NCBI GenBank assembly: GCA_947371775.1
Contig: CANBQX010000002.1
Coordinates: forward strand, 1 to 42,063
Source of the DNA: Comamonadaceae bacterium
GTDB lineage: Bacteria; Pseudomonadota; Gammaproteobacteria; Burkholderiales; Burkholderiaceae_C
Direction: 5' to 3'
DNA length: 42,063 bases
In this document: positions 1 through 9,170 of the stretch, in pieces
Position numbering within the stretch: the first letter of the stretch is position 1
Layout of the letters: every line of letters starts with the position of its first letter
Notes under the pieces: generated by a model
Told to the model about the DNA's origin: nothing
The model's input: only the letters and a program-made list of their open reading frames with translations
Database searches by the model: none
Translations under genes and position numbers: made by a program

Positions 1-1212
1 GCGCTGAAGACCTTGGCTGAGCAATTTGGAACGCCACTGTTTGTTTACTCCAAGGCGGCCATGCTTTCAGCACTGGCGGCGTACCAACGCGGCTTTGCGG
101 GCCGCAAGGCCCAGATTTGCTACGCCATGAAGGCGAACTCCACCTTGGCGGTGCTGCAAGTATTTGCGCAGGCCGGATGCGGCTTTGACATTGTCTCCGG
201 TGGTGAACTGGCGCGCGTGATTGCCGCAGGCGGCGACGTGGCCAAAGTCATTTTTTCTGGCGTGGGCAAGACGCGTGCGGAAATGCGCCTGGCGCTCGAG
301 ACCGGCATTGGCTGCTTCAATGTCGAAAGCGAGTCGGAGATCGACGTGCTCAATGAAGTCGCCACCGCCATGGGGCTACAGGCACCGATCAGTATCCGCG
401 TCAATCCCAATGTGGACCCCAAAACCCATCCCTACATCTCCACCGGTCTAAAGGGCAACAAGTTCGGCATTGCCCACGAGCGCACGCTGGCGGTGTACCA
501 GCATGCTGCGGCGCTGCCGGGTCTGAAAGTGGTCGGCATCGATTGCCACATCGGCTCGCAGATTACCGAAGTCAACCCCTACCTCGACGCGATGGACCGC
601 ATGCTGGACCTGGTGGAAACCATTGAGTCCCATGGCATTGCGATTGAGCACATCGATTTCGGCGGTGGTCTGGGCATTGATTACCAAGGCGACACGCCGC
701 CCCAAGCCGACGCCCTGTGGGCACAATTGCTGGCCAAGTTGGATGCGCGCGGTTTTGGTCAGCGCAAGCTCATGATCGAACCCGGGCGATCGCTGGTGGG
801 CAACGCCGGTGTGTGCGTTACCGAGGTGCTCTACCTCAAGCCTGGCGAGCAGAAAAACTTCTGCATCGTGGATGCAGCCATGAACGACCTGCCACGACCC
901 GCCATGTACCAGGCCTTCCACGCCATTGTTCCTTTGGACACCAGCGCCCCATCGACGCCCACCGCGCTGTATGACGTGGTAGGGCCGGTGTGCGAAAGCG
1001 GTGACTGGATCGGCCGTGACCGCAGCCTGCAGGTCGCACCGGGGGATAAGGTGGCTGTCATGTCGGCCGGTGCCTATTGCATGAGCATGGCCAGTAACTA
1101 CAACGCACGTGGCCGCGCGGCCGAGGTGTTGGTCGAAGGCACCAAGGCGAGCCTGGTGCGTGCCCGGGAAGCGGTTAGCGACTTGTTTGCGTTGGAGTCG
1201 CTGGTCGTCTAA
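1..1212 (+). CDS. lysA: Diaminopimelate decarboxylase, 5' end cut by window edge
   Basis: PLP-dependent enzyme that decarboxylates meso-diaminopimelate to L-lysine, the last step of lysine synthesis, in the cytoplasm. The frame is open from base 1 (ALKTLAEQFGTPLFVYS), so the TTG at 13 in the ORF track is not the start. The family normally has about 20 more N-terminal residues, which lie outside the window. Visible hallmarks are YAMKAN with the PLP lysine, HIGSQ, the glycine loop FGGGLGI, EPGRSLVGNAG, and CESGD, whose cysteine comes from the partner subunit in the active site of the dimer. The last 38 bases overlap the convergent msrQ. Its substrate, meso-DAP, is also the MurE substrate later in the window. 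Confidence 0.96.
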   Translation, partial: ALKTLAEQFGTPLFVYSKAAMLSALAAYQRGFAGRKAQICYAMKANSTLAVLQVFAQAGCGFDIVSGGELARVIAAGGDVAKVIFSGVGKTRAEMRLALETGIGCFNVESESEIDVLNEVATAMGLQAPISIRVNPNVDPKTHPYISTGLKGNKFGIAHERTLAVYQHAAALPGLKVVGIDCHIGSQITEVNPYLDAMDRMLDLVETIESHGIAIEHIDFGGGLGIDYQGDTPPQADALWAQLLAKLDARGFGQRKLMIEPGRSLVGNAGVCVTEVLYLKPGEQKNFCIVDAAMNDLPRPAMYQAFHAIVPLDTSAPSTPTALYDVVGPVCESGDWIGRDRSLQVAPGDKVAVMSAGAYCMSMASNYNARGRAAEVLVEGTKASLVRAREAVSDLFALESLVV

Positions 1213-1822
1213 AGCGCTTCCACACCCTCCATCCCAACAAGGCGGACAGGATGGCGGCGTAGACAGCCACCTCCGCATAATTGCGCTTGCCGGAGCGCAT
1301 CCAAAAAAAGTGCACGATGGCCATCACGGCGATGAGGTAGACCAGCCGGTGCAGCTGCCGCCATCGCTGGGCACCCAGTGCACGAATGGCCCTGTTCCAG
1401 GACGTCAACGCCAGTGGGGTGAGCACAACCAAGGCCAGAAACCCGACCAAAATAAAAGGCCGCTTGCCGATGTCCTGGGTGATATCGCCGACGTCCAAGC
1501 CCATGTCCAACCAGGCATAGGCGAGGAAGTGCAACAGGGCATAGAAAAACACAAACAAGCCCAGCATTCTGCGAAAGCGTGCGAGCGCGGGAAGCCCGGC
1601 AGTGACCCTCAGCGGCGTCACCAGCAGCACCAGGCACAGCGCGCGCATGGTCCAACTGCCCGAGGCCCGCACCAAAGCCTCGGCGGGGTTCGCACCCAGG
1701 TGGTCGAAAGCCGCGCCGTAGACCAACCACGCCAGGGGCAACAACCACAGAACAAACAGCAGGGGCTTGGCCGAAGGGCTTAAAAGCCAGCGCTGAACTG
1801 CAGAACGCAGCATTGAAAGCAA
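1175..1822 (-). CDS. msrQ: MsrQ haem-binding membrane subunit of the MsrPQ system
   Basis: Inner-membrane b-type cytochrome (YedZ family, ferric reductase-like fold) that passes quinol electrons to periplasmic MsrP. The 215 aa match the family size. About six hydrophobic helices are visible, with histidines suited to haem binding in the segments around LLHFLAYAW, QLHRLVYL and AIVHFFW. The ATG at 1822 lies six bases after the msrP stop, so the two genes form an operon with msrP first. The 3' end runs 38 bases into convergent lysA, leaving no room for a terminator between them. Family assignment is firm; haem ligands are inferred from family pattern. Confidence 0.93.
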   Translation of the reverse strand: MLSMLRSAVQRWLLSPSAKPLLFVLWLLPLAWLVYGAAFDHLGANPAEALVRASGSWTMRALCLVLLVTPLRVTAGLPALARFRRMLGLFVFFYALLHFLAYAWLDMGLDVGDITQDIGKRPFILVGFLALVVLTPLALTSWNRAIRALGAQRWRQLHRLVYLIAVMAIVHFFWMRSGKRNYAEVAVYAAILSALLGWRVWKRFRRPATPTQTSR

Positions 1823-1828
1823 GGGAAA

Positions 1829-2836
1829 CTAGAAATTGGCTTTCAGATCCATGCCCGCGTACAGCTGGCCGACCTGGGCTTCGTAGCCGTTGAACATCAG
1901 GGTTTTTCGCTTTTTCGCGAACAGCCCGTCCTCGCCGATGCGCCGCTCGGTGGCCTGGCTCCAGCGTGGGTGGTCCACCAGCGGGTTCACATTGGAATAA
2001 AAGCCGTATTCATTGGCGGCCGCTTTGTTCCACGCGGTGGCGGGCTGCTTCTCAGTAAATCGGATTTTGACAATGCTCTTGGCGCTTTTGAAGCCGTACT
2101 TCCACGGCACCACCAGTCGCACCGGCGCGCCGCTTTGGTTGGGCAACACCTCGCCATACATGCCAAAGCTCAGCAGGGTCAGGGGATGCAGAGCCTCGTC
2201 CAAGCGCAAGGCTTCGACGTACGGCCAGTCCAATAGACGGCTGCCCACAAAAGGCATGGTTTTCGGGTCGGCCAGCGAAACGAATTCAACATACTTGGCG
2301 CTGCCTAGCGGTTGCACTTTGGCGATCAGCTGCGCCAAAGAATAGCCGACCCAGGGAATCACCATGGACCAACCTTCGACACAGCGCAAGCGGTAGATAC
2401 GCTCTTCCATGGGGCTGAGTTTGAGCAGGTCTTCCAGTGCAAATTTGCCCGGTTTTTGCACCAAGCCTTCGACCTCCATGCTCCAAGGCGAGGTCTTCAG
2501 CGTATGGGCATTGGCAGCCGGATCGGCTTTGTCGGTGCCAAATTCGTAGAAGTTGTTGTAGCTGGTGGCGTCCTTGTAGGCCGTGGCCTTTTCCATCACC
2601 ACGGCGCCCGCCACTTTGCTCGGCACCGTCGTCAGCCGGGCCAGTTTGCCGGGCTTTTCTGTGCTGCTGGCAGCTTGGGCAAAGGCCTCGCGCGAGGCCC
2701 AGCCGGATGCTCCCAGTGCGGTGACGCCGTTGGCTGCGCGTTGCAGCCATTGCCGGCGGTTTTCAACTACTTGGCGATCGGTGATTTCACTGCTCAGGGG
2801 TGCATCGACCCCGGACCACAGGCGGCTCTTGTGCAT
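1829..2836 (-). CDS. msrP: MsrP molybdopterin methionine sulfoxide reductase, catalytic subunit
   Basis: Periplasmic molybdenum enzyme (YedY family) that reduces methionine sulfoxide in oxidised envelope proteins. A twin-arginine export signal is visible: NRRQWLQ around residues 26-32, then a hydrophobic stretch and an Ala-rich cleavage region. The Mo-binding cysteine lies in [10 protein letters not shown], near residue 152, followed by [13 protein letters not shown], typical of the sulfite-oxidase fold. The ORF track starts at a TTG (2854). I prefer the ATG at 2836 because GGGGAG sits about seven bases upstream. msrQ follows after six bases. Envelope oxidative-stress repair is the known family role. 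Confidence 0.94.
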   Translation of the reverse strand: MHKSRLWSGVDAPLSSEITDRQVVENRRQWLQRAANGVTALGASGWASREAFAQAASSTEKPGKLARLTTVPSKVAGAVVMEKATAYKDATSYNNFYEFGTDKADPAANAHTLKTSPWSMEVEGLVQKPGKFALEDLLKLSPMEERIYRLRCVEGWSMVIPWVGYSLAQLIAKVQPLGSAKYVEFVSLADPKTMPFVGSRLLDWPYVEALRLDEALHPLTLLSFGMYGEVLPNQSGAPVRLVVPWKYGFKSAKSIVKIRFTEKQPATAWNKAAANEYGFYSNVNPLVDHPRWSQATERRIGEDGLFAKKRKTLMFNGYEAQVGQLYAGMDLKANF

Positions 2837-2883
2837 GAAACGACTCCCCGGCAAAGTGACAAAGCAACTTGCCGGGAGCGGTA

Positions 2884-3525
2884 TCAGCGCAGACCGGCGA
2901 CGTAATCCGCGAGGGCTTTGATCTCGCGGTCGTTCAATTTTGCCGCGACTTGGGTCATCACGTTGTTGTTCTTGCGAATACCATCACGGAACGCTGTCAA
3001 TTGGGCTGCCGCGTACTCGGCGTGCTGGCCGCTCAGGCGGGGGTACTGCGACGGGATGCCCGAGCCGTTCGGGCTGTGGCAGCCTGCGCAGGCTGGCACT
3101 TGGCGATCGGAAATACCACCGCGGTAAATGCGCTCGGCCAGGGCCACAGTGTCTTTGTCTTTGGCAAATCCTGGCTTGGCCGTCTTGCTAGTGAGCCAGT
3201 ATGCGATGTTGCGCATGTCATCTTCTGACAATGCGGCTGCCATTCCGCTCATGACGGCGTTGGCACGCTTGCCGGACTTGAATTCTTTGAGCTGCTTGAC
3301 CAGGTACTCGGGGTGCTGCTGTGCCAATTTGGGATTCGATGGAGTGCCCGAATTGCCATCTGCACCGTGGCAGGCAGCGCACACCGCGCCAAAGCTGGCT
3401 TCGCCTTTGGCCAGGTCGGGCTTGGCGGCTTTGGCCGGTGCCTCGGGGGCCGCTGTATTCGCGGATACCGCGAACGAACCTGCAGCCAGCGCTGCGACGA
3501 GAAACAGTTGTGCAATCGACTTCAT
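2884..3525 (-). CDS. Dihaem cytochrome c4-like protein
   Basis: Periplasmic electron carrier of the cytochrome c4 / c553 type. The precursor has 213 aa with a cleavable signal ([19 protein letters not shown]) and an Ala/Pro-rich linker. It has two class I cytochrome c domains, each with a CXXCH haem site: CAACH near 49-53 and CAGCH near 146-150. Met-containing segments VMSGMAAAL and [10 protein letters not shown] probably supply the sixth haem ligands. The tracked TTG start at 3552 is less likely than the ATG at 3525, which begins directly with the signal peptide. The partner oxidase or reductase is not in the window. It is divergent from engB. Confidence 0.92.
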   Translation of the reverse strand: MKSIAQLFLVAALAAGSFAVSANTAAPEAPAKAAKPDLAKGEASFGAVCAACHGADGNSGTPSNPKLAQQHPEYLVKQLKEFKSGKRANAVMSGMAAALSEDDMRNIAYWLTSKTAKPGFAKDKDTVALAERIYRGGISDRQVPACAGCHSPNGSGIPSQYPRLSGQHAEYAAAQLTAFRDGIRKNNNVMTQVAAKLNDREIKALADYVAGLR

Positions 3526-3560
3526 AGGGCGGTGGTGTATCTGAATAGGCAAAAAACAGG

Positions 3561-3578
3561 CTGCATTCTACAATGCAG
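3561..3578. promoter_or_regulatory. Perfect 7-bp inverted repeat in the divergent cyt c / engB promoter region
   Basis: CTGCATT-CTAC-AATGCAG is an exact palindrome with a four-base spacer. It is centred in the 88-base gap between the cytochrome c4-like gene and engB. It could be a dimeric regulator operator or a small hairpin in either 5' leader. No regulator can be named, and chance is possible. Confidence 0.3.
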
Positions 3579-3613
3579 CATTGGGTTTACCCGCTACAAC
3601 AACCATTACAAGC

Positions 3614-4342
3614 ATGACCGCCCTGCCCAATCCCGTCCCCCAAGCCCCTCCCACCGGTTCTGCGAATGACAAGACACGCGCCGCAATTGCCATGGGTTGG
3701 CTGCATACCGCTAAATTTCTGACGACGGCTCCGCAGCTGCATTTCCTGCCTGCGCTGGATGTGCCCGAAATTGCCTTTGTCGGGCGCTCCAACGCCGGCA
3801 AATCCACTTGCATCAACACGCTGACCCAGCAAAAACAGCTGGCCTTTGCATCCAAGCGCCCCGGGCGCACCCAGCATATCAACCTGTTCTCCTTGGGCAA
3901 GCAGGGCATCATGGATGCGGTGCTGACCGATTTGCCCGGCTATGGCTATGCCGCCGTGCCCAAGCAAGACAAGATCCGTTGGCAGCAGGTGATGGCCAAC
4001 TACCTGGTCAGCCGCGAGAACCTCAAAGCCATTGTGTTGATGTGCGACCCGCGCCACGGCATGACCGAGCTTGATGAGGTGCTTCTGGATGTCATCCGCC
4101 CACGCGTGGAGGAAGGGCTGAAATTTCTGGTCGTGCTGACCAAGGCCGACAAACTGACCCGCGCCGAGGGTGCCAAAGCGGTGTCGATCACCAAATTGCA
4201 AGCGGGAGGCGGTGAAGTGCGACTTTTTTCGGCCCCAAAACGCACGGGCGTTGAAGAGGTTGCCACCTTGCTCTGGGACTGGGCGCACCCCAAGGGCAAC
4301 CCGAGCGCGTCTGAGGCTTTGCCTACGCCTTCCAGCATCTGA
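3614..4342 (+). CDS. engB: Ribosome biogenesis GTP-binding protein EngB (YihA/YsxC)
   Basis: Essential-type GTPase of the TRAFAC class that assists late assembly of the large ribosomal subunit in the cytoplasm. Motifs seen: G1 GRSNAGKST (57-65), a switch I region with GRTQHINLF, G3 DLPGYGYA and G4 TKAD. At 242 aa from ATG 3614 (MTALPNPV) it is slightly longer than the roughly 200-210 aa family norm because of a Pro-rich N-terminal tail of about 25 residues. The longer tracked start at 3581 overlaps the palindromic promoter region and is less plausible. It converges on the acyltransferase operon, with 21 bases between stops and no clear terminator. Confidence 0.95.
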   Translation: MTALPNPVPQAPPTGSANDKTRAAIAMGWLHTAKFLTTAPQLHFLPALDVPEIAFVGRSNAGKSTCINTLTQQKQLAFASKRPGRTQHINLFSLGKQGIMDAVLTDLPGYGYAAVPKQDKIRWQQVMANYLVSRENLKAIVLMCDPRHGMTELDEVLLDVIRPRVEEGLKFLVVLTKADKLTRAEGAKAVSITKLQAGGGEVRLFSAPKRTGVEEVATLLWDWAHPKGNPSASEALPTPSSI

Positions 4343-4363
4343 GCCAGCTGCAGGCCACTGAGA

Positions 4364-5230
4364 CTAGTAGGGCGGCGTCATGCCAGGTGGCGGGTCTTTG
4401 AAGCGCTTATGAACCCAGTAGTACTGCGCAGGGGTTTGGTCAATGTAGCTTTGCAGGCGCAGGTTCATGCGCGCCGTGTCGGCCGCTAAATCATCGGTGG
4501 GATAGTTGGGCCAGGCTGGCGAAATTTCGACCTCATAGCCCTGGGCGGTAATTCGCGCCACCATGACGATCACCTTGGCGCGCCCCAGTTTGGCCACCCG
4601 CGGCAAAGAGGGAATCGTCGCAGCGGGTATTCCGTAAAAAGGCACATAAAGCGACTCGCTGGGCTCGTAGTTCATGTCGGGCAACAAGCACAAAGGCTCC
4701 CCGGCGCGCAGCCCGGCGAGCACCGGCTTGAATCCCAGCGTGCGATCAAAGGGGCGGCCGGTGCCAAAGCGCTGACGGCCCTTGAGGATCCAGGCGTCCA
4801 CCACCGCATTGGTTTGACGGGCGTAAATCGTCATGAACTTGCGGCTCACTTGCTGGGTCAAGGCGACCCAGCCCGCGTCCATTCCCACGAAATGGGGCGT
4901 AAAAATCAAGGTGGGGGCATTGCCGTCGAGCTCATGGACCGCACCCACCAGCTTGACCCGCTTGCGCGTTACCTCGGGCGACGCATACCAAAGCCAACCC
5001 CGATCCAGCCACGCTTGGGCAAAGTACACAAAGCACATCAAGGTTTGTTTGCGGCGCTGCGCTGTCGTCCATGCGGGAAAGCAAAGGCGTAAATTGGTAT
5101 CCACCACGTGGCGACGCGATGCAACGCCCAGGTAAAGCACCCCACCCATGAACCAGCCCAGCGCGCGCAGCCACGACAGCGGCAGCACGGCCAGCCATTG
5201 CGTGAGCAACAAGGGAATTCGGGTCAGCAT
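4364..5230 (-). CDS. Lipid A biosynthesis acyltransferase, LpxL/HtrB family (HX4D type)
   Basis: Inner-membrane-associated late acyltransferase that adds a secondary acyl chain to lipid A (family PF03279). An N-terminal hydrophobic anchor (residues 5-35) precedes the catalytic H-x4-D motif HFVGMD at 113-118. Later features are a KGRQRFGTGRPF block, LLPDMNYEPSES, and YYWVHKRFK near the C-terminus, which is a family signature. At 288 aa it is close to the family norm. It starts five bases after the stop of the upstream paralogue, so the two are co-transcribed. Which chain or position each enzyme adds cannot be told from sequence. Confidence 0.9.
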   Translation of the reverse strand: MLTRIPLLLTQWLAVLPLSWLRALGWFMGGVLYLGVASRRHVVDTNLRLCFPAWTTAQRRKQTLMCFVYFAQAWLDRGWLWYASPEVTRKRVKLVGAVHELDGNAPTLIFTPHFVGMDAGWVALTQQVSRKFMTIYARQTNAVVDAWILKGRQRFGTGRPFDRTLGFKPVLAGLRAGEPLCLLPDMNYEPSESLYVPFYGIPAATIPSLPRVAKLGRAKVIVMVARITAQGYEVEISPAWPNYPTDDLAADTARMNLRLQSYIDQTPAQYYWVHKRFKDPPPGMTPPY

Positions 5231-5235
5231 ATTTT

Positions 5236-6060
5236 TCAGTCCGCTCGCGGCTGCTTGTAACGTGCATAGCCCCAGAGGTACTGGTCGCTGCGTTGCAAGA
5301 CCAGGTTTTCGAGGGCGTTATTCAATGCCTCCAGGGCGGTTGCGCCATCGATGCCCTGCACATCGGGCACAGGCAATACGTGCACCACGTAACCCCTGCC
5401 CCATCGCAGGCGCTCACCCCAGGCCAGCAAAGTCGCCGCGCCGGTCATCTGTGCCAAACGCACGGACAGGGTCATGGTGTAAGCGGGTTTTCCAAAAAAC
5501 GGCAGCCACACCCCCTGACCCAAAGGGGGCACCTGGTCTGGCAAGAGGCCGACGCAATGCCCGGCTTTGAGCGCTTTGAGCATTTGCCTGACACCGGAGG
5601 TACTCGTTGGTGCGGTGCGCAATCCCGGGCGGGCGCGAACCTGCCCTTCCAAGTCCGCCAGCCAAGCCTGGCGCGCGGGACGGTACAAAGCCGTCATGGG
5701 GTGTGTGGAGCCAAACCGGTGCGCATACGCCTGTGCGGTGACTTCAAAGCAGCCCAGATGGGGGGTCACAAACACGACGCCCTGGCCACGCGCCAGGGCG
5801 GCGTCCACCAGTTCAGCGCCTTGCCATCGCACTGGAACCGACTTGCCCAACCAGAGCCTGGGCACTTCCAGCGCCAAGCGACCCGCCGCGCCTACGGCGG
5901 CACGCCATTTCGGCCCGGCAATCCCCGCCTGTTGGGCGTTGGCTAAAAAATTGCGCCGGTAGCCGGGCGACACCCAAAACACCATCCATCCCAGCGCGCC
6001 ACCCACAGCATGCAGCAGCCACAAGGGCAGTCTGGAGAGCACTTGGAATACGAACAGCAT
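5236..6060 (-). CDS. Lipid A biosynthesis acyltransferase, LpxL/LpxM family (HX4E type)
   Basis: Second late acyltransferase of the same family and first gene of the pair. An N-terminal membrane segment (LPLWLLHAVGGALGWMVFWV) is followed by the catalytic H-x4-E motif HLGCFE at 101-106, then LLPDQVPPLGQGVWLPFFGKPA and the C-terminal signature YLWGYARYK. The 274 aa length is normal for the family. The tandem arrangement suggests the two enzymes add the two secondary acyl chains in turn, but this is inference. The ATG at 6060 faces metK across a 184-base divergent region that may carry promoters for both directions. Confidence 0.91.
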   Translation of the reverse strand: MLFVFQVLSRLPLWLLHAVGGALGWMVFWVSPGYRRNFLANAQQAGIAGPKWRAAVGAAGRLALEVPRLWLGKSVPVRWQGAELVDAALARGQGVVFVTPHLGCFEVTAQAYAHRFGSTHPMTALYRPARQAWLADLEGQVRARPGLRTAPTSTSGVRQMLKALKAGHCVGLLPDQVPPLGQGVWLPFFGKPAYTMTLSVRLAQMTGAATLLAWGERLRWGRGYVVHVLPVPDVQGIDGATALEALNNALENLVLQRSDQYLWGYARYKQPRAD

Positions 6061-6244
6061 GGGTACAGTAAAATCGCGAAGGTCGCTGAGTTATGAACTA
6101 CTTGCAGGGCGACCACCACACGGGCAGACGCGCAAGCGCCGCGCCATTGTGCCTTGTCCATTCGGGCAGATCTGCTAAAGCGTTCGCTGACGGCTCCAAA
6201 GCCCAAGCAACGCAAATGCTTGTTTTTATTTGGAGAACCCATTT
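6061..6244 (+). promoter_or_regulatory. metK leader region
   Basis: This 184-base divergent gap contains a TAAAAT hexamer (6069-6074), a possible -10 box that would give metK a 5' leader of roughly 165 nt. The leader can form a stem from GGTCGC (6082-6087) with GCGACC downstream, which encloses a small AGTT-ATG-AACT hairpin. CGGGCAGA occurs twice, the second inside the palindrome GCAGATCTGC. It ends in a terminator-like hairpin (separate entry) and the metK ribosome binding site GGAG. I do not recognise a known SAM or SAH riboswitch consensus. Confidence 0.35.
6204..6231 (+). terminator. Terminator-like hairpin just before the metK ribosome binding site (possible attenuator)
   Basis: CAAGCA (6204-6209) pairs with TGCTTG (6217-6222) across a seven-base loop and is followed at once by TTTTTATTT. 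The stem is short (6 bp), so termination may be weak. The T-run abuts TTGGAGAACCC, the metK Shine-Dalgarno region. No gene ends just upstream on this strand, so its natural role would be attenuation of metK rather than ending another transcript. Confidence 0.4.
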
Positions 6245-7423
<1,179 letters not shown>

Positions 7424-7441
7424 GTCCGTGCCAATGCGCCC

Positions 7442-8686
7442 ATGAAACTTCAGACACAACGCTTCATTGACCGCTGGGTAGGCCAGCTCCTGTGTGGCGT
7501 GGTGTCTGTCTGGGCGCATTGCACCGCCGTTTTTTCACCTCAGCCCAGCATCGCCAAGGATGCAAAAAACATCCTGGTGATCCTGCTGTCTGAGATGGGC
7601 AGCGTCGTGCTGGCGGGACCCATGTTTGCGCAACTGCGCAGGCAGTACCCGCAAGCCAAGATTCACATTCTGCAGCTCAAGAAAAACCAAGAAGTTTCTA
7701 AGCTGCTGCAATTGACCGAGGCGCAGCACATGCACAGCCTCGACGACAGCTCCGGTGGCGCGCTCATTGGCGACATTCTGAAAGTCAGCCTGGCGATGCG
7801 CAAACTACGGCTGGACGCGGTGATTGATTGCGAGCTGTTTTCCCGCGTCAGCGCCCTGCTGTCGTTCACCACAGGCGCGCCCGTGCGGGTGGGCTTTACG
7901 GCACACACGCAAGAAGGCTTGTACCGCGGCAGCTTTATCAACCACGCGATTCCCTACAACCCCTACCAGCACATCAGCAAACAGTTTTTGTCCTTGGTGG
8001 ATGCACTGGACAGCGCGGGATCCATGCCACGCAACAAGGCTGGGGCCATTCGCGAGCTGCCCCAGGACACCGAGCTTTCGGTGCGCTTGAGCGACGCCGA
8101 ACTCGCCACCTACCAGCACCAGGTTCACACCGACCATCCAGTCACCCAGGGGCGCGCACTCGTGTTGCTGTATGCGGGCGGCGGCATCTTGCCCGAGCGG
8201 GCCTGGCCCGCAGCGCATTACGCGCGGGTGGCCCAGGGCCTGTGTGCCGCAGGTTTCGCGGTGGGTCTGATCGGACTCAAAGACGATGCGCCTTTGGCGC
8301 GTGAGCTGATGGCCCAAGTCCGCCATACCGCCTGCATTGACCTGACGGGTTACACCCGCAGCATCCGCGAACTGCTGATGCTGTTCCATGCCGCCCGGCT
8401 GCTGATCACCAACGACGGCGGGCCGGGGCACTTTGCCACACTCACACCCATCCAAACCATGGTGTTTTTCGGGCCAGAGACCGGCAAGCTCTATGGGCCC
8501 TTGGGCCAACGCAATGTGGTGCTGGAGTCTGGCATCGCCTGCTCGCCGTGCCTGTCGGCCTACAACCACCGCCTGACTTTTTGCGACGGCGACAACCAGT
8601 GCCTCAAGCGCATTGCGCCGGACCCGGTGCTGGCCGATGCGCTGGCCTTTTTGCAGTCCGCGGATGGATTGCAGGTGCCAGCATGA
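7442..8686 (+). CDS. Glycosyltransferase family 9 (heptosyltransferase-like)
   Basis: Resembles ADP-heptose:LPS heptosyltransferases (WaaC/WaaF fold, GT9), which transfer sugars to LPS core on the cytoplasmic side. Seen: an N-terminal extension of about 40 residues with a hydrophobic segment, ILVILLSEMGSVVLAGPMFAQLRRQYP typical of the first Rossmann domain, and the C-terminal nucleotide-sugar region NDGGPGHFATLTPIQTMVFFGPET. Four cysteines cluster near the C-terminus (CSPC, CDGDNQC). At 414 aa it is longer than E. coli WaaC/WaaF (about 320-350). It overlaps the next gene by ATGA. Donor and acceptor are unknown, and O-antigen or other glycan work is equally possible. Confidence 0.82.
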   Translation: MKLQTQRFIDRWVGQLLCGVVSVWAHCTAVFSPQPSIAKDAKNILVILLSEMGSVVLAGPMFAQLRRQYPQAKIHILQLKKNQEVSKLLQLTEAQHMHSLDDSSGGALIGDILKVSLAMRKLRLDAVIDCELFSRVSALLSFTTGAPVRVGFTAHTQEGLYRGSFINHAIPYNPYQHISKQFLSLVDALDSAGSMPRNKAGAIRELPQDTELSVRLSDAELATYQHQVHTDHPVTQGRALVLLYAGGGILPERAWPAAHYARVAQGLCAAGFAVGLIGLKDDAPLARELMAQVRHTACIDLTGYTRSIRELLMLFHAARLLITNDGGPGHFATLTPIQTMVFFGPETGKLYGPLGQRNVVLESGIACSPCLSAYNHRLTFCDGDNQCLKRIAPDPVLADALAFLQSADGLQVPA

Positions 8687-9162
8687 GCGGTGTGCAGCGG
8701 CTCATTCTTTGGGCCCTGGCTTGGATTGAGCGCTACCGGTATTTGAAATTCGGAATCGTAGGCGCCAGCGGTGCGGTGGTGAATCTGGTGGTGCTGCATT
8801 TCGGCCACGAGGTGCTGTTCAACACCATCGAATCCGCCTACCAAAAGCCCTACTTCTCTTTGGCGCTGGCCATTCTTATCGCCACCATCAACAACTTCAC
8901 CTGGAACCGCCTGTGGACCTGGAAGGACCGCGTCCAAACCTTGGAAGCCGATGAATCTCCCGGGCCCGTGGGTCTTCGCATGCTGGGGGTGGAATTCAGC
9001 CAGTACGCGACCGCCTGCGCCTTTGGCATTGGCCTGCAGTACGTGCTCACCATGCTGCTCTCGGGCCTGATGGATTACCGCCTGGCCAACGTCGTCTCCA
9101 TCGTGGCCGCCAGCGTGAGCAACTTTCTGGCCAACGACCGCTGGACCTTTCGCAAGTCCTGA
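8683..9162 (+). CDS. GtrA-like membrane protein (putative lipid-linked sugar flippase)
   Basis: A 159 aa protein with about four transmembrane helices. It shows the GtrA family pattern: FGIVGASGAVVNLVVLHFG near the N-terminus, ATINNFTWNRLWTWKD in the middle, and VSIVAASVSNFLANDRWTF at the end. GtrA proteins are thought to move undecaprenyl-phosphate-linked sugars across the inner membrane for cell-surface glycan modification. The start is the ATG at 8683, overlapping the upstream TGA; the tracked start at 8548 is inside the previous gene. The usual GtrB partner (GT2) is not adjacent. The ArnT-like gene eight bases downstream is a likely user of the flipped sugar (inference). Confidence 0.87.
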   Translation: MSGVQRLILWALAWIERYRYLKFGIVGASGAVVNLVVLHFGHEVLFNTIESAYQKPYFSLALAILIATINNFTWNRLWTWKDRVQTLEADESPGPVGLRMLGVEFSQYATACAFGIGLQYVLTMLLSGLMDYRLANVVSIVAASVSNFLANDRWTFRKS

Positions 9163-9170
9163 GCGACACC

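Noticed and set aside
2837-2854. TTG start of msrP at 2854
   Set aside because: This stretch contains the GGGGAG ribosome binding site for the ATG at 2836.
6061-6244. Known SAM or SAH riboswitch before metK
   Set aside because: I could not fit the conserved core of any SAM or SAH class I know; only generic stems and a hairpin with a T-run are visible.
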